From contig NZ_JAIOUO010000003.1 of assembly GCF_019931195.1 (NCBI RefSeq), forward strand, positions 620,001-684,000: DNA of 64,000 nt, given 5' to 3'. Both the position numbers and the translations under genes were made by a program. Below are positions 39,715 to 48,320 of this stretch, in pieces. Numbering within the stretch: position 1 is the first letter of the stretch; each line of letters begins with the position of its first letter. Source of the DNA: Marinobacter sp. F4216 (GTDB lineage: Bacteria; Pseudomonadota; Gammaproteobacteria; Pseudomonadales; Oleiphilaceae). Below the pieces are notes generated by a model. The model ran no database searches. It saw only the letters and a program-made list of their open reading frames with translations, and was not told the DNA's origin.

Positions 39715-40716
39715 ATGACATCCATGAACGCACACGCAGAGCAACTCGCATCCGTCGCCACGCTGGCCCCGATCTTCAAGGCCAGCGGCGATCCCATGCG
39801 ACTTGAAATTCTGCGCGTGCTGCGCCGGGACACGTTTGGCGTGCTCGAACTGAGCCAGCTGTTTGATATGCGCCAGTCGGGCATGAGTCATCACCTGAAG
39901 GTGCTGCACAAGGCGGGATTGCTGGAACCCCAGCGTGAAGGCAACGCGATTTTCTATCGCCGCCCACTGCACCTGGATAGCGACAAACCAACGGACCAGA
40001 TCATCCGCCAGATCTTTGAAACAGTGGATCAGGTAGCCCTGCCGCCCCACCTGCAGGAGAAGATTGACGCCATCCGCACCCAGCGGGCGGACCAGTCGCA
40101 GGCGTTTTTCGCCCGGCACGCCGAACAGTTCCGGGAACAGCAAGAGCTGATTGCCTCCTTCGAACTTTACGCAAAGCCGGTCGCAAAGCTGCTCCGCCAG
40201 CGGTCGACCAAGCAGAACTGGCAGACCGCCCTTGAGATCGGTCCCGGTGAAGGCGCCTTTCTGAAGGTAATGTCGGAACTGGCCGCGCATGTGGTGGCAC
40301 TGGATAACAGCAAAGACATGCTGGCCAAGGCGACCCGCACCTGCATTGATGAGCACCTGCACAACGTGGACCTGATCGAGGGTGTGACCGATACCCTGCT
40401 GGGCCGGGGAGATGCCTTTGATCTGGTGGTGGCGAACATGGTGCTGCACCACGTGCCCAGCCCGGCGGACATTTTTCTGGATGCGGCTGCCCTGATGAAC
40501 AGCGGTGGCTGCCTGGTGATCAGCGAACTGTGCAGCCACGACCAGGACTGGGCCAAGCAGAACTGTGGCGACCTGTGGCTGGGTTTTGAGCCCGAGGAAC
40601 TGACCGCCTGGGGGGCGGATGCCGGCCTTACCGCTGGCGAACAGCTGTTTATCGGCCTGCGCAACGGTTTCCAGATTCAGGTTCGTGAGTTCTGGAAGGC
40701 TTCAAGCCTTGCGTAA
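39715..40716 (+). CDS. sahR: ArsR-family regulator fused to a SAM-dependent methyltransferase fold (SahR-type)
   Basis: A 333-residue fusion. Residues about 10-85 form an ArsR winged helix (IFKASGDPMRLEILRVLRRDTFGVLELSQLFDMRQSGMSHHLKVLHKAGLLE). Residues about 155-320 form a class I methyltransferase fold with LEIGPGEGAFLKVMSEL (SAM-binding glycine motif) and DLVVANMVLHHVPSP. Regulators of this architecture (SahR) control SAM/SAH recycling in Proteobacteria, sensing SAH. It lies directly upstream of metK-ahcY-metF, with matched operators before itself and before metK. Whether the methyltransferase fold still catalyses is unknown. Confidence 0.88.
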   Translation: MTSMNAHAEQLASVATLAPIFKASGDPMRLEILRVLRRDTFGVLELSQLFDMRQSGMSHHLKVLHKAGLLEPQREGNAIFYRRPLHLDSDKPTDQIIRQIFETVDQVALPPHLQEKIDAIRTQRADQSQAFFARHAEQFREQQELIASFELYAKPVAKLLRQRSTKQNWQTALEIGPGEGAFLKVMSELAAHVVALDNSKDMLAKATRTCIDEHLHNVDLIEGVTDTLLGRGDAFDLVVANMVLHHVPSPADIFLDAAALMNSGGCLVISELCSHDQDWAKQNCGDLWLGFEPEELTAWGADAGLTAGEQLFIGLRNGFQIQVREFWKASSLA

Positions 40717-40735
40717 ACCAATGACCTTAAAGGCA

Positions 40736-40753
40736 TATCAAAAACTTTTGATA
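40736..40753. promoter_or_regulatory. SahR-type operator upstream of metK
   Basis: TATCAAAAACTTTTGATA is a perfect 8-bp dyad with a two-base spacer. Its right arm TTGATA can act as a -35 with TACAAT 19 bases downstream, so binding would block the metK promoter. Confidence 0.7.
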
Positions 40754-40859
40754 CGCAGTAAGTAGAAGTACGTACAATCGAACGACGCAAAACAACATGG
40801 ACGCCGGCGATTGATGTACAAACCGGCACGATTTGAATCGCTCAACGAGGAGCAACGCT

Positions 40860-42050
40860 ATGTCTGACTACAGCATCTTTACTTCCGAATCTGTTTCCGA
40901 GGGCCATCCGGACAAGCTGGCCGATCAGATTTCTGATGCCGTTCTGGATGCCATCCTGACCGACGATCCGCACGCGCGGGTTGCTTGTGAAACCATGGTG
41001 AAGACCGGCGTAGCCATCGTTGGCGGCGAAATCACCACCAGCGCCTGGGTCGACCTGGAAGACCTGGTGCGGGGCGTTATCAAGGACATCGGCTATACCT
41101 CCTCCGACGTTGGCTACGACGGAGACACCTGTGGTGTGATCAACATCATCGGCAAACAGTCTGTCGACATTGCCCAGGGCGTTGACCGCCAGAAGCCGGA
41201 AGATCAGGGTGCCGGCGATCAGGGGCTGATGTTTGGCTACGCCAGTAACGAAACCGACGTTCTGATGCCCGCTCCGATTACCTTTGCCCACCGTCTGGTA
41301 GAGCGCCAGGCCGAGGCCCGCAAGAGCGGCCTGCTGCCATGGCTGCGTCCGGACGCCAAGAGCCAGGTCACCTGCCGGTACGAGGACGGCAAGGTCGTCG
41401 GCATCGATGCCGTGGTTCTGTCCACCCAGCACGACGAGGACGTGACCCAGACCGACCTGAAAGAAGCGGTGATGGAGTTGATCGTGAAGAACGTGCTGCC
41501 CGCCGAGCTTCTGCACAGTGGCACCCAGTTCCACATCAACCCGACCGGCAAGTTTGTGATCGGTGGCCCGGTGGGCGACTGCGGCCTGACCGGCCGCAAG
41601 ATCATCGTCGACACCTACGGCGGCATGGCCCGTCACGGTGGTGGCGCGTTCTCCGGCAAAGATCCGTCCAAGGTAGACCGCTCTGCAGCCTACGCCGGCC
41701 GTTACGTTGCCAAGAACATTGTGGCCGCCGGCCTGGCCGACAAGTGCGAAATCCAGGTGTCCTACGCGATTGGTGTCGCCCAGCCGACGTCCATTTCCCT
41801 GAACACCTTCGGTACCGGCAAGATCAGCGACGACCAGATCATTCAGCTGGTGCGCGAGCACTTTGACCTGCGCCCGTATGCCATCACCAACATGCTGGAT
41901 CTTCTGCACCCCATGTACCGGGCGACCGCCGCTTACGGCCACTTTGGTCGAGACCCGTACGAGATGACCGTGAACGGCAAGACCTTCACCGCGTTCCCAT
42001 GGGAAAAGACCGATCGTGCCGCTGCCCTGAAGGACGCCGCGAGTATCTAA
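40860..42050 (+). CDS. metK: S-adenosylmethionine synthetase
   Basis: A 396-residue enzyme making SAM from methionine and ATP. Motifs: [26 protein letters not shown], the [15 protein letters not shown]-binding loop, [14 protein letters not shown] and [25 protein letters not shown] lies seven bases before the ATG at 40860, preferred over an in-frame GTG-like upstream start. First gene of the SAM-cycle operon and preceded by a SahR-type operator. Confidence 0.98.
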   Translation: MSDYSIFTSESVSEGHPDKLADQISDAVLDAILTDDPHARVACETMVKTGVAIVGGEITTSAWVDLEDLVRGVIKDIGYTSSDVGYDGDTCGVINIIGKQSVDIAQGVDRQKPEDQGAGDQGLMFGYASNETDVLMPAPITFAHRLVERQAEARKSGLLPWLRPDAKSQVTCRYEDGKVVGIDAVVLSTQHDEDVTQTDLKEAVMELIVKNVLPAELLHSGTQFHINPTGKFVIGGPVGDCGLTGRKIIVDTYGGMARHGGGAFSGKDPSKVDRSAAYAGRYVAKNIVAAGLADKCEIQVSYAIGVAQPTSISLNTFGTGKISDDQIIQLVREHFDLRPYAITNMLDLLHPMYRATAAYGHFGRDPYEMTVNGKTFTAFPWEKTDRAAALKDAASI

Positions 42051-42156
42051 ATCACGTTGCCGGGCGTATTCCTGACGGCATACGCTCAATACCATTTAAA
42101 TCGAAGGCCCTGAGAGCAACTGGCTCCGGAAGCCGAAAACGAACAGGAGAACACCC

Positions 42157-43551
42157 ATGAGCACTCCGGCAGAACAACTGAACAGCTTCAGCGACTACAA
42201 AGTCCGCGACATTTCCCTGGCCGACTGGGGACGTAAGGAAATCAGCATTGCCGAAGGCGAGATGCCGGCGCTGATGAAACTGCGGGAAAAGTACAAGGCT
42301 GAGCAGCCGTTGAAAGGCGCCAACATCATGGGCTGCATCCACATGACCGTACAGACTGCGGTACTGATCGAAACCCTGGTGGAACTGGGCGCGAACGTTC
42401 GCTGGTCCTCATGCAACATTTTCTCTACCCAGGACCACGCGGCCGCAGCCATTGCCGCCCAGGGCATCCCGGTGTTCGCCTGGAAAGGTGAAACCGAGGA
42501 AGAATACGAATGGTGCCTGGAGCGTACCGTCGGTGCCGATGTTGACGGCTGGGAACCGAACATGATCCTGGACGACGGCGGCGACCTGACCGCCCTGCTG
42601 CACGACAGCTACTCGGAAATCCTGTCCAGGTGCCACGGTGTAACCGAAGAAACCACCACCGGTGTGCACCGTCTGCAGGAAATGCTGCGGGAAGGCACTC
42701 TGAAAGTACCGGCCATCAACGTTAATGACGCGGTGACCAAGTCCAAGAACGACAACAAATACGGTTGTCGTCACAGTCTGAACGACGCCATCAAGCGCGC
42801 GACCGACCACCTCCTGGCCGGCAAGAAGGCGCTGGTGATCGGTTACGGGGATGTGGGTAAAGGCTCTGCCGCTTCCCTGCGCCAGGAAGGCATGATTGTG
42901 AAGGTCACCGAAGCGGACCCGATCTGCGCTATGCAGGCCTGCATGGATGGCTTCGAAGTTGTGTCTCCGTATGCCGACGGCGTGAACAGCGGCACCGAAG
43001 CTTCCATCAACACCGAACTGCTGCAGAACACGGACCTGCTGGTCACCACCACCGGTAACGTGAACGTGTGCGACGCCAACATGCTGAAGGCACTGAAATC
43101 TGGCGCCGTGGTGTGCAATATCGGTCACTTCGACAACGAAATCGACACCGCCTACATGCGCAAGAACTGGGAGTGGGACGAGGTTAAGCCTCAGGTGCAC
43201 GTGATCTACCGTGACAAGGCCAGCAACGATCACCTGATCCTGCTGTCCGAAGGCCGACTGGTAAATCTGGGTAACGCCACGGGCCACCCGTCACGGATCA
43301 TGGACGGTTCTTTCGCCAACCAGGTGCTGGCCCAGATGTACCTGTTCGAGCGCAAGTTCGCCGACCTGCCGGAAGACGGCAAGGCCAAGGGCGTGTACGT
43401 TCAGGTCCTGCCCAAGCAGCTGGACGAAGAAGTGGCCCGTGCCATGGTGGAAGGCTTTGGTGGCGTGATCACCAAGCTGACGCCTGACCAGGCAAAATAC
43501 ATCGGCGTACCGGTCGAAGGCCCGTACAAGCCAGAAAGCTACAAGTACTGA
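42157..43551 (+). CDS. ahcY: S-adenosylhomocysteinase
   Basis: A 464-residue NAD-dependent hydrolase splitting SAH to homocysteine and adenosine. Motifs: [41 protein letters not shown], the NAD-binding [21 protein letters not shown] and the C-terminal [14 protein letters not shown] precedes the ATG. The 106-base gap from metK was checked for a SAH riboswitch consensus and none was recognised, which fits control by the SahR-type repressor instead. Confidence 0.98.
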   Translation: MSTPAEQLNSFSDYKVRDISLADWGRKEISIAEGEMPALMKLREKYKAEQPLKGANIMGCIHMTVQTAVLIETLVELGANVRWSSCNIFSTQDHAAAAIAAQGIPVFAWKGETEEEYEWCLERTVGADVDGWEPNMILDDGGDLTALLHDSYSEILSRCHGVTEETTTGVHRLQEMLREGTLKVPAINVNDAVTKSKNDNKYGCRHSLNDAIKRATDHLLAGKKALVIGYGDVGKGSAASLRQEGMIVKVTEADPICAMQACMDGFEVVSPYADGVNSGTEASINTELLQNTDLLVTTTGNVNVCDANMLKALKSGAVVCNIGHFDNEIDTAYMRKNWEWDEVKPQVHVIYRDKASNDHLILLSEGRLVNLGNATGHPSRIMDGSFANQVLAQMYLFERKFADLPEDGKAKGVYVQVLPKQLDEEVARAMVEGFGGVITKLTPDQAKYIGVPVEGPYKPESYKY

Positions 43552-43563
43552 TCGGACACACAC

Positions 43564-44433
43564 ATGGATAGTCAAAAACAATTCAAGCGCCGTTTTAGCT
43601 TCGAGTTTTTCCCGCCCAAGACCGACCAGGGCAAGGAAAAACTTCAGGTTGTGCGCGACCAGCTGGCCGAGGTGAATCCGGACTTCTTCTCGGTCACCTT
43701 TGGCGCCGGCGGTTCGACACGTGACCGCACCATCGACACCGTGCTGACCCTGCAGAAACAGGGCATTTCCACAGCGCCGCACCTGTCCTGTGTCGGGGGC
43801 ACCCGCGAGGAAATCGGCGAACTGCTGGACCTGTACAAGCAGCAGGGGATCAGCCGCATCGTCGCCCTGCGGGGTGATCTGCCCTCCGGTATGGGGGCTT
43901 CGGGTGAACTTCGCTATGCCAACGAGCTTGTGGAATTTATCCGCGAGCACAGCGGCGACACCTTCAACCTGGAAGTGGCAGCCTATCCGGAGTTCCACCC
44001 CCAGGCGCGCAGCGCGGAAGAAGACCTGCAGAACTTCGCCCGCAAGGTGAAGGCCGGCGCCAACAGCGCCATCACGCAGTACTTCTTCAACGCCGACAGC
44101 TACTTCTACTTCATCGATCGCCTGGAGAAGATGGACGTTACGGTACCGGTGGTGCCCGGCATCATGCCGATCGTCAACTTCTCCAGCCTGGTGCGGTTCT
44201 CCGACATGTGCGGGGCGGAAATTCCGCGCTGGATCCGGAAACAGCTGGAAGCCTACGGTGATGACACCGACAGCATCCGCAAGTTTGGTGAAGAGGTGGT
44301 CACGGATATGTGTGAGAGACTGCTGAAAGCCGGCGCCCCCGGCCTGCACTTCTACACGCTGAACCAGGCCCAGCCGAGCCTGAATATCTGGAAAAACCTG
44401 GGGATCAATGAGAAGGAACGGATTTCGTTCTAG
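43564..44433 (+). CDS. metF: Methylenetetrahydrofolate reductase
   Basis: A 289-residue FAD-dependent TIM-barrel reductase producing 5-methyl-THF for remethylation of homocysteine. Motifs: RFSFEFFPPKTDQGKEKL, SVTFGAGGSTRDRTIDTV, ALRGDLPSG, AAYPEFHPQA and AITQYFFNADSYFYFIDRL. It starts 12 bases after ahcY, so metK-ahcY-metF forms one operon of the methyl cycle. Confidence 0.97.
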   Translation: MDSQKQFKRRFSFEFFPPKTDQGKEKLQVVRDQLAEVNPDFFSVTFGAGGSTRDRTIDTVLTLQKQGISTAPHLSCVGGTREEIGELLDLYKQQGISRIVALRGDLPSGMGASGELRYANELVEFIREHSGDTFNLEVAAYPEFHPQARSAEEDLQNFARKVKAGANSAITQYFFNADSYFYFIDRLEKMDVTVPVVPGIMPIVNFSSLVRFSDMCGAEIPRWIRKQLEAYGDDTDSIRKFGEEVVTDMCERLLKAGAPGLHFYTLNQAQPSLNIWKNLGINEKERISF

Positions 44434-44444
44434 TGATCCCTTAA

Positions 44445-44477
44445 GACTGCCGGTAGGGCCTCCCCTTGCCGGCGGTC
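44445..44477 (+). terminator. Possible terminator after metF
   Basis: GACTGCCGG / CCGGCGGTC stem (9 bp with one G-T pair) lies 12 bases after the metF stop. No T-run follows, so confidence is limited. Confidence 0.45.
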
Positions 44478-44560
44478 TGGGTATAAAGGTCAATCATCAG
44501 TTGGAAGTTGGAAGTCGCTCACGGCTTTCTCCTCAAACAGGGACAGTGCGGCATGGGAAG

Positions 44561-45040
44561 CTAGCTCGTCGGGAAAATACGTCTATTGCAGATCATTCGG
44601 AAACGACGAAATTCCTGCCCATGACGAATCACACATTGTTCTTCAACCACCTCAAAGCCCTGGCGTTCGAAGAACGGTCGAGCTTCCAAACTGGCTTCGG
44701 TGCTAATCAGATTAGCTGAGTCAGGAAGCTGCTCGATGGCATGGCGGTACAGTTCGGTCGCCACACCCTGACGGGCAAAATCCGGATGGGTATACAAGAG
44801 TTCAATGTGATCTGATTCCTGAATCGATAGGAACCCCACTGGCCTGGAACCGACATCAGCAACATAGGTTGTCATTTCATCGAACCGGGCCTGCCATACC
44901 GACAGATCAGGTTCCATCGGCGCCCAGGCGTGACGCTGATCCGGAGTGTAGCTGGCAGCGAGTTCATGGACTGAGCGGGTAAATAAGGCCACCAAAGCCG
45001 CCAAATCCGTTACGTCGGCCCGCCGGATCAGGTATCTCAC
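44561..45040 (-). CDS. GNAT-family N-acetyltransferase
   Basis: A 159-residue GNAT protein. The acetyl-CoA region is HIELLYTHPDFARQGVATELYRHAIEQL, with the R/Q-x-x-G-x-A pattern of motif A. The C-terminal EASLEARPFFERQGFEVVEEQCVIRHGQEFRRFRM matches the YafP/small-molecule acetyltransferase type. The ATG overlaps the stop of the PaiB-like gene by four bases, so the two are cotranscribed, echoing the paiA (acetyltransferase)-paiB pair. Substrate unknown. Confidence 0.88.
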   Translation of the reverse strand: MRYLIRRADVTDLAALVALFTRSVHELAASYTPDQRHAWAPMEPDLSVWQARFDEMTTYVADVGSRPVGFLSIQESDHIELLYTHPDFARQGVATELYRHAIEQLPDSANLISTEASLEARPFFERQGFEVVEEQCVIRHGQEFRRFRMICNRRIFPTS

Positions 45041-45675
45041 AATACGTGCACAAAATCAGACATTGACCGGGCGCAACGCGCTTCGGTTTCCTCCCGTTCA
45101 AGGCCGGCTTTGACGCCAGCCCGGTTTCGTTCCGGCTGGTTCTGGCTCGCTTTTACTTTTCCGATCAGTGTTTCAATCGAAACCTCAATGCCAACTATCG
45201 CCCTCACTAACCCCTCGGTGAAATCCGCCGGCGCATCCTCAACCCCCCAGGGTTCGCTCCTGCCTGACTCGTGACGGTTGGTCAGGTCTCGCAGCAGCTG
45301 ATGCAGCCAGGCGGAATCTTCAATTACCCGGGCCTGCCCTTCGGCATGAACAGCCACGTAGTTCCATGTAGGCACCACCCGACCGGTTTCCGACTTGGTT
45401 GCGTACCAGGACGGAGAGACATAGCCATCAGGCCCCTGAAATACCACCAGAACCTTCGCGCCATCTTGCAGGCGTTTCCAGACCGGATTGCTTCGGGCCA
45501 CATGACATCGCAAGCTACCCGGGGCTTCGCCCCCTTCGTAGCTCAGGTGAAAGGGCAAATGGTTAGCCTCGATGCCCTCCTCATCCGCCACGATCAGCAA
45601 TCCGAAACTGTGTTCCTGTATCAGTTGGCGCAGCTCATCGCTGTCGTCTTCTCTGAAGTGGTTGGGTACGTACAC
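45037..45675 (-). CDS. PaiB-type FMN-binding protein
   Basis: A 212-residue PaiB-family protein with a split-barrel FMN-binding fold: MYVPNHFREDDSDELRQLIQEHSFGLLIV, GSLRCHVARSNPVWK, VVFQGPDGYVSPSWYATKSETGRVVPTWNYVAVHAEG, and the C-terminal GIEVSIETLIGKVKASQNQPERNRAGVKAGL. In Bacillus, PaiA/PaiB act in sporulation and degradative enzyme control; here only the family can be stated. It overlaps a GNAT gene, as in paiAB. Confidence 0.9.
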   Translation of the reverse strand: MYVPNHFREDDSDELRQLIQEHSFGLLIVADEEGIEANHLPFHLSYEGGEAPGSLRCHVARSNPVWKRLQDGAKVLVVFQGPDGYVSPSWYATKSETGRVVPTWNYVAVHAEGQARVIEDSAWLHQLLRDLTNRHESGRSEPWGVEDAPADFTEGLVRAIVGIEVSIETLIGKVKASQNQPERNRAGVKAGLEREETEARCARSMSDFVHVL

Positions 45676-45800
45676 TGAAGGGGGCTCCCTGAAAGGCCAT
45701 GAAGATACTGATCAAACAGCAGGTTCGCCCGTCGATCAAGCCCACAAGTGAGAACAGGACCGACAGGCAGCGCACTCTTTTCTCCTGAATTGCAGAAAAC

Positions 45801-47081
45801 CTAGCAATTGCCGACCATCAAGTTGTCCATTGGACATGCGACAGACTCCAGATATTGAACCAGGTGACTTGAGAGTTCCCGGGCATCCTCCCCGGCGCCA
45901 TGAATAAAACTCGAATTCCGGCGGCGCATGAACGGCAACCCCATCACGTACAGTCCTTCGATGTCTGCAATACCTCCGTCGTGCTTGAGCCTGCCTTTAT
46001 CATCGAAGGCGGGCATGTCCAGCCAGCGGTAATCCGGCTGCAGTCCGTTGGCCCAGATCACACTCCGGATGTTCCTCTGTGCCAGATTCAGTTTCAGAAG
46101 CGGTGACGACTCTATCTGTGTCGGGCCGAAGGGGACCGGGTCATCAATGTCCATAAGCAGGTCCTGCCGATCCGCCCAGTCATCAATGCGACGAACCAGT
46201 CGCTGAAGCTTGAGATCCGCCAGCGCACAGTGATTGCGCAGCGAGCCGGAAAACTGGACGGTCTGGCCATGGGCCGACACCAGACGCCCCGCCAACTGAA
46301 CCCCAAGCGAGCGGACGTGATTGAGATCGAAGATGCGCTGTGCGACGTCGCCAATCAACTGGGGTGATGACAACCGTCTCAGACGCTTCAGATCCTCCAC
46401 CTGATCGTATCGTTCGTTGTGCATCCCCATCAGATGCAGCCACCGCTGGATATCCAACCCCCGGTAGGTGCGGGGCATACGCACGTGTTCACCCGCACAC
46501 AACACCACACCCCGACCGCTTTGTGCGAGTTCCGCAGCAATCTGAAGACCACTTGCAGAGGCCCCCACCACCATCACGTCTCCGTACGGCAGTTGCCGCG
46601 GATTACGATAATGCAGGCAACTGAACTGGCTGATGGCCGGCGACAACTGGGAGGAAAACACCGGCAATTTCGGCCGGGCAAAGGCGCCACTGGCCACCAC
46701 CAGCGACCGGCACTGCCAGTCGCCCCGGCTGGTCTCCACCTTGAAGCCTTCCCCATGGATCGTCGCCCGCCGAACCGCCGTGGAGGTCTGCACCGGCGCG
46801 TTGATCGCGCCGGCGTAGCCACTGATGAAACGAGCGGTTTCCTGAGCCGTCATAAAGGCATCCGGCGAGTCTCCCCGGTAGGCGTAACCGGGTAGTTGCG
46901 ATTGCCAGTTGGGTGTCAGCAGGCGCAGGGAGTCCCAACGCTGGCTAAGCCAGGCGTTAGCCACTTCGCCGCGTTCCAGCAGTACATGGTCAATCTGCTG
47001 TTCCTGCAGGCAGGCACTGAAAGCCAGTCCTGCGTGACCGGCACCAACGATCACGCAATCTACCCGGTTAACGCCGCTCAC
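45801..47081 (-). CDS. Flavin-containing monooxygenase-like oxidoreductase
   Basis: A 426-residue NAD(P)/FAD-dependent protein of the CzcO/TrkA-like flavoprotein group. The N-terminal FAD motif is VDCVIVGAGHAGLAFSACLQEQQIDHVLLERGE, followed by WLSQRWDSLRLLTPNWQSQLPG; the NADPH motif is DVMVVGASASGLQIAAELAQSG, and VIWANGLQPDY matches the ATG motif region. The GTG at 47081 overlaps the osmC stop (GTGA), showing coupling; a longer upstream frame overlaps osmC and is rejected. Substrate unknown; part of the putative BTAD regulon. Confidence 0.85.
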   Translation of the reverse strand: MSGVNRVDCVIVGAGHAGLAFSACLQEQQIDHVLLERGEVANAWLSQRWDSLRLLTPNWQSQLPGYAYRGDSPDAFMTAQETARFISGYAGAINAPVQTSTAVRRATIHGEGFKVETSRGDWQCRSLVVASGAFARPKLPVFSSQLSPAISQFSCLHYRNPRQLPYGDVMVVGASASGLQIAAELAQSGRGVVLCAGEHVRMPRTYRGLDIQRWLHLMGMHNERYDQVEDLKRLRRLSSPQLIGDVAQRIFDLNHVRSLGVQLAGRLVSAHGQTVQFSGSLRNHCALADLKLQRLVRRIDDWADRQDLLMDIDDPVPFGPTQIESSPLLKLNLAQRNIRSVIWANGLQPDYRWLDMPAFDDKGRLKHDGGIADIEGLYVMGLPFMRRRNSSFIHGAGEDARELSSHLVQYLESVACPMDNLMVGNC

Positions 47082-47644
47082 TTTACGACAACTGAAACGT
47101 TGGTGGGGTTGGTCAGGATGTCGAACACCGCTGAACGCTTCTGGGACTGAGCCACCAGCGCTTCGATATCCTCCTGGCTGGCATCGGCGTCGATGTCGAA
47201 GCACACTCGAACATCACCAAAACCATTGCGGACATCGCCATCCGCCCCCAGGATGCCCCGCAGGTCCATATCCCCTTCCAGGGACGCCTTCACAGAGTGC
47301 AGCTGGATATTCCTGTACTGGGCCACCGAGGCGATGCCTGCGGTCAGGCAGCTGGCCAGACCCACCAGGATGTATTCGACCGGTGTGATGCCGTTGTCTT
47401 CGGAGGCAAACACTTCCGGATGATCCGCATCAAAGGTGGCTTTCTGTTTGTGGTTCTGTTCCTCGCCCAGACCAAAAAAGCCTTCCACAGAGGTGTTACA
47501 GTGAGTGCCGTTTACCCATTCACAATGGGCGCGCCATTGGAACTGGGCAGCGGCCGGCATCTGGGTAACCGCATCGCGGGCGCCTACCAGGGCTTCAACA
47601 TTGATACCGTTGTGGACAGATTTCTGAGTAGCGATCATGTTCAT
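47078..47644 (-). CDS. OsmC-family protein
   Basis: A 188-residue OsmC/YhfA-like protein with FGLGEEQNHKQKATFDADHPEVFASEDNGITPVEYILVGLASCLTAGIASVAQYRNIQL, containing the conserved cysteine in LASCLT, and a C-terminal SQKRSAVFDILTNPTNVSVVV. OsmC relatives reduce organic hydroperoxides or bind thiol-reactive compounds. AGGAG lies about eight bases before the ATG at 47644; the frame upstream of it is unconserved. A CCACG repeat array lies 84-112 bases upstream. It is coupled to the monooxygenase gene. Confidence 0.88.
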   Translation of the reverse strand: MNMIATQKSVHNGINVEALVGARDAVTQMPAAAQFQWRAHCEWVNGTHCNTSVEGFFGLGEEQNHKQKATFDADHPEVFASEDNGITPVEYILVGLASCLTAGIASVAQYRNIQLHSVKASLEGDMDLRGILGADGDVRNGFGDVRVCFDIDADASQEDIEALVAQSQKRSAVFDILTNPTNVSVVVK

Positions 47645-47727
47645 GACTTTCTCCTGATTCAGCTCGTTAAGTTGGCTGAGCTGTTGGTCGACCGGTATTG
47701 GTCGATGGAGAAAGTGTCTCGCCTTAC

Positions 47728-47756
47728 CGTGGAAACCACCGTGGTAAGAAGCGTGG
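47728..47756 (-). promoter_or_regulatory. Three CCACG direct repeats, 12-base period, upstream of osmC
   Basis: On the minus strand, CCACG occurs at 47756, 47744 and 47732 with exactly 12-base steps (units CCACGCTTCTTA, CCACGGTGGTTT, CCACGGTAAGG). Direct repeats at near-helical period are typical of SARP/BTAD activator sites. The same unit occurs before the cysM/glutaredoxin gene. Confidence 0.55.
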
Positions 47757-47773
47757 TATTTCGACAAAAATCG

Positions 47774-48286
47774 TCATGGATGGAAATGTTTGAACGCCCA
47801 GATGCTTTCTACGGGCATACCGGCCTGATACTGGGCATGGCGGACCGCCTCCGCATCGGGCGCCGCGTAGAGGCACAACATCCGGGTCTTGTCCTGTGAA
47901 AAGTAGGAATGCACAAAGCGGACATTGTGCGCTTTCAGGCATCCACCGTGGGCATCCTCCCGGGCCTGAAGGTCTTCAATTTTCACCGGCTCATCGAACC
48001 GGCGGCTGACCATCACGGTCGGGGCCTCCTCTATCCCGGCCGGGTGCATGCTGCTGCTCCAGGAGGTCAGGAAATTACTCCCAGACTGGCGCAGTGCCCG
48101 GCGGAGTGATTCAAGGTCGGGTGCCCGGAAGTGGCAGATCATATCCTTACTATTGCTACCCAGGAAGCTTTGTTGCCACTCGATACCATAGAGTGACAGA
48201 CAGCCGTCTAACTCCCTGGCAAGTTGCATGACGTCCTCATCAGACAGCGGCGTTTCGTAAAATCGCTCTACAATGACATCAATCAA
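47774..48286 (-). CDS. Protein with two DUF4242 domains
   Basis: A 170-residue protein made of two related alpha/beta repeats. The first is IDVIVERFYETPLSDEDVMQLARELDGCLSLYGIEWQQSFLGSNSKDMICHFRAPDLESLRRALRQSG. The second starts TVMVSRRFDEPVKIEDLQA and ends HSYFSQDKTRMLCLYAAPDAEAVRHAQYQAGMPVESIW. The pattern matches DUF4242, whose SCO4226 member binds nickel. Start chosen at TTG 48286, preceded by AGAGG; an ATG at 48349 would overlap the upstream regulator gene. It lies directly behind the giant regulator and is probably cotranscribed with it. Confidence 0.7.
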   Translation of the reverse strand: MIDVIVERFYETPLSDEDVMQLARELDGCLSLYGIEWQQSFLGSNSKDMICHFRAPDLESLRRALRQSGSNFLTSWSSSMHPAGIEEAPTVMVSRRFDEPVKIEDLQAREDAHGGCLKAHNVRFVHSYFSQDKTRMLCLYAAPDAEAVRHAQYQAGMPVESIWAFKHFHP

Positions 48287-48320
48287 AGCGCATCCTCTCC
48301 CATGGGTTGGCTGGAGATCG

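Noticed and set aside
42051..42156. Possible SAH riboswitch before ahcY
   Set aside because: The metK-ahcY gap lacks the conserved SAH riboswitch sequence pattern; control by the SahR-type operator explains the operon better.
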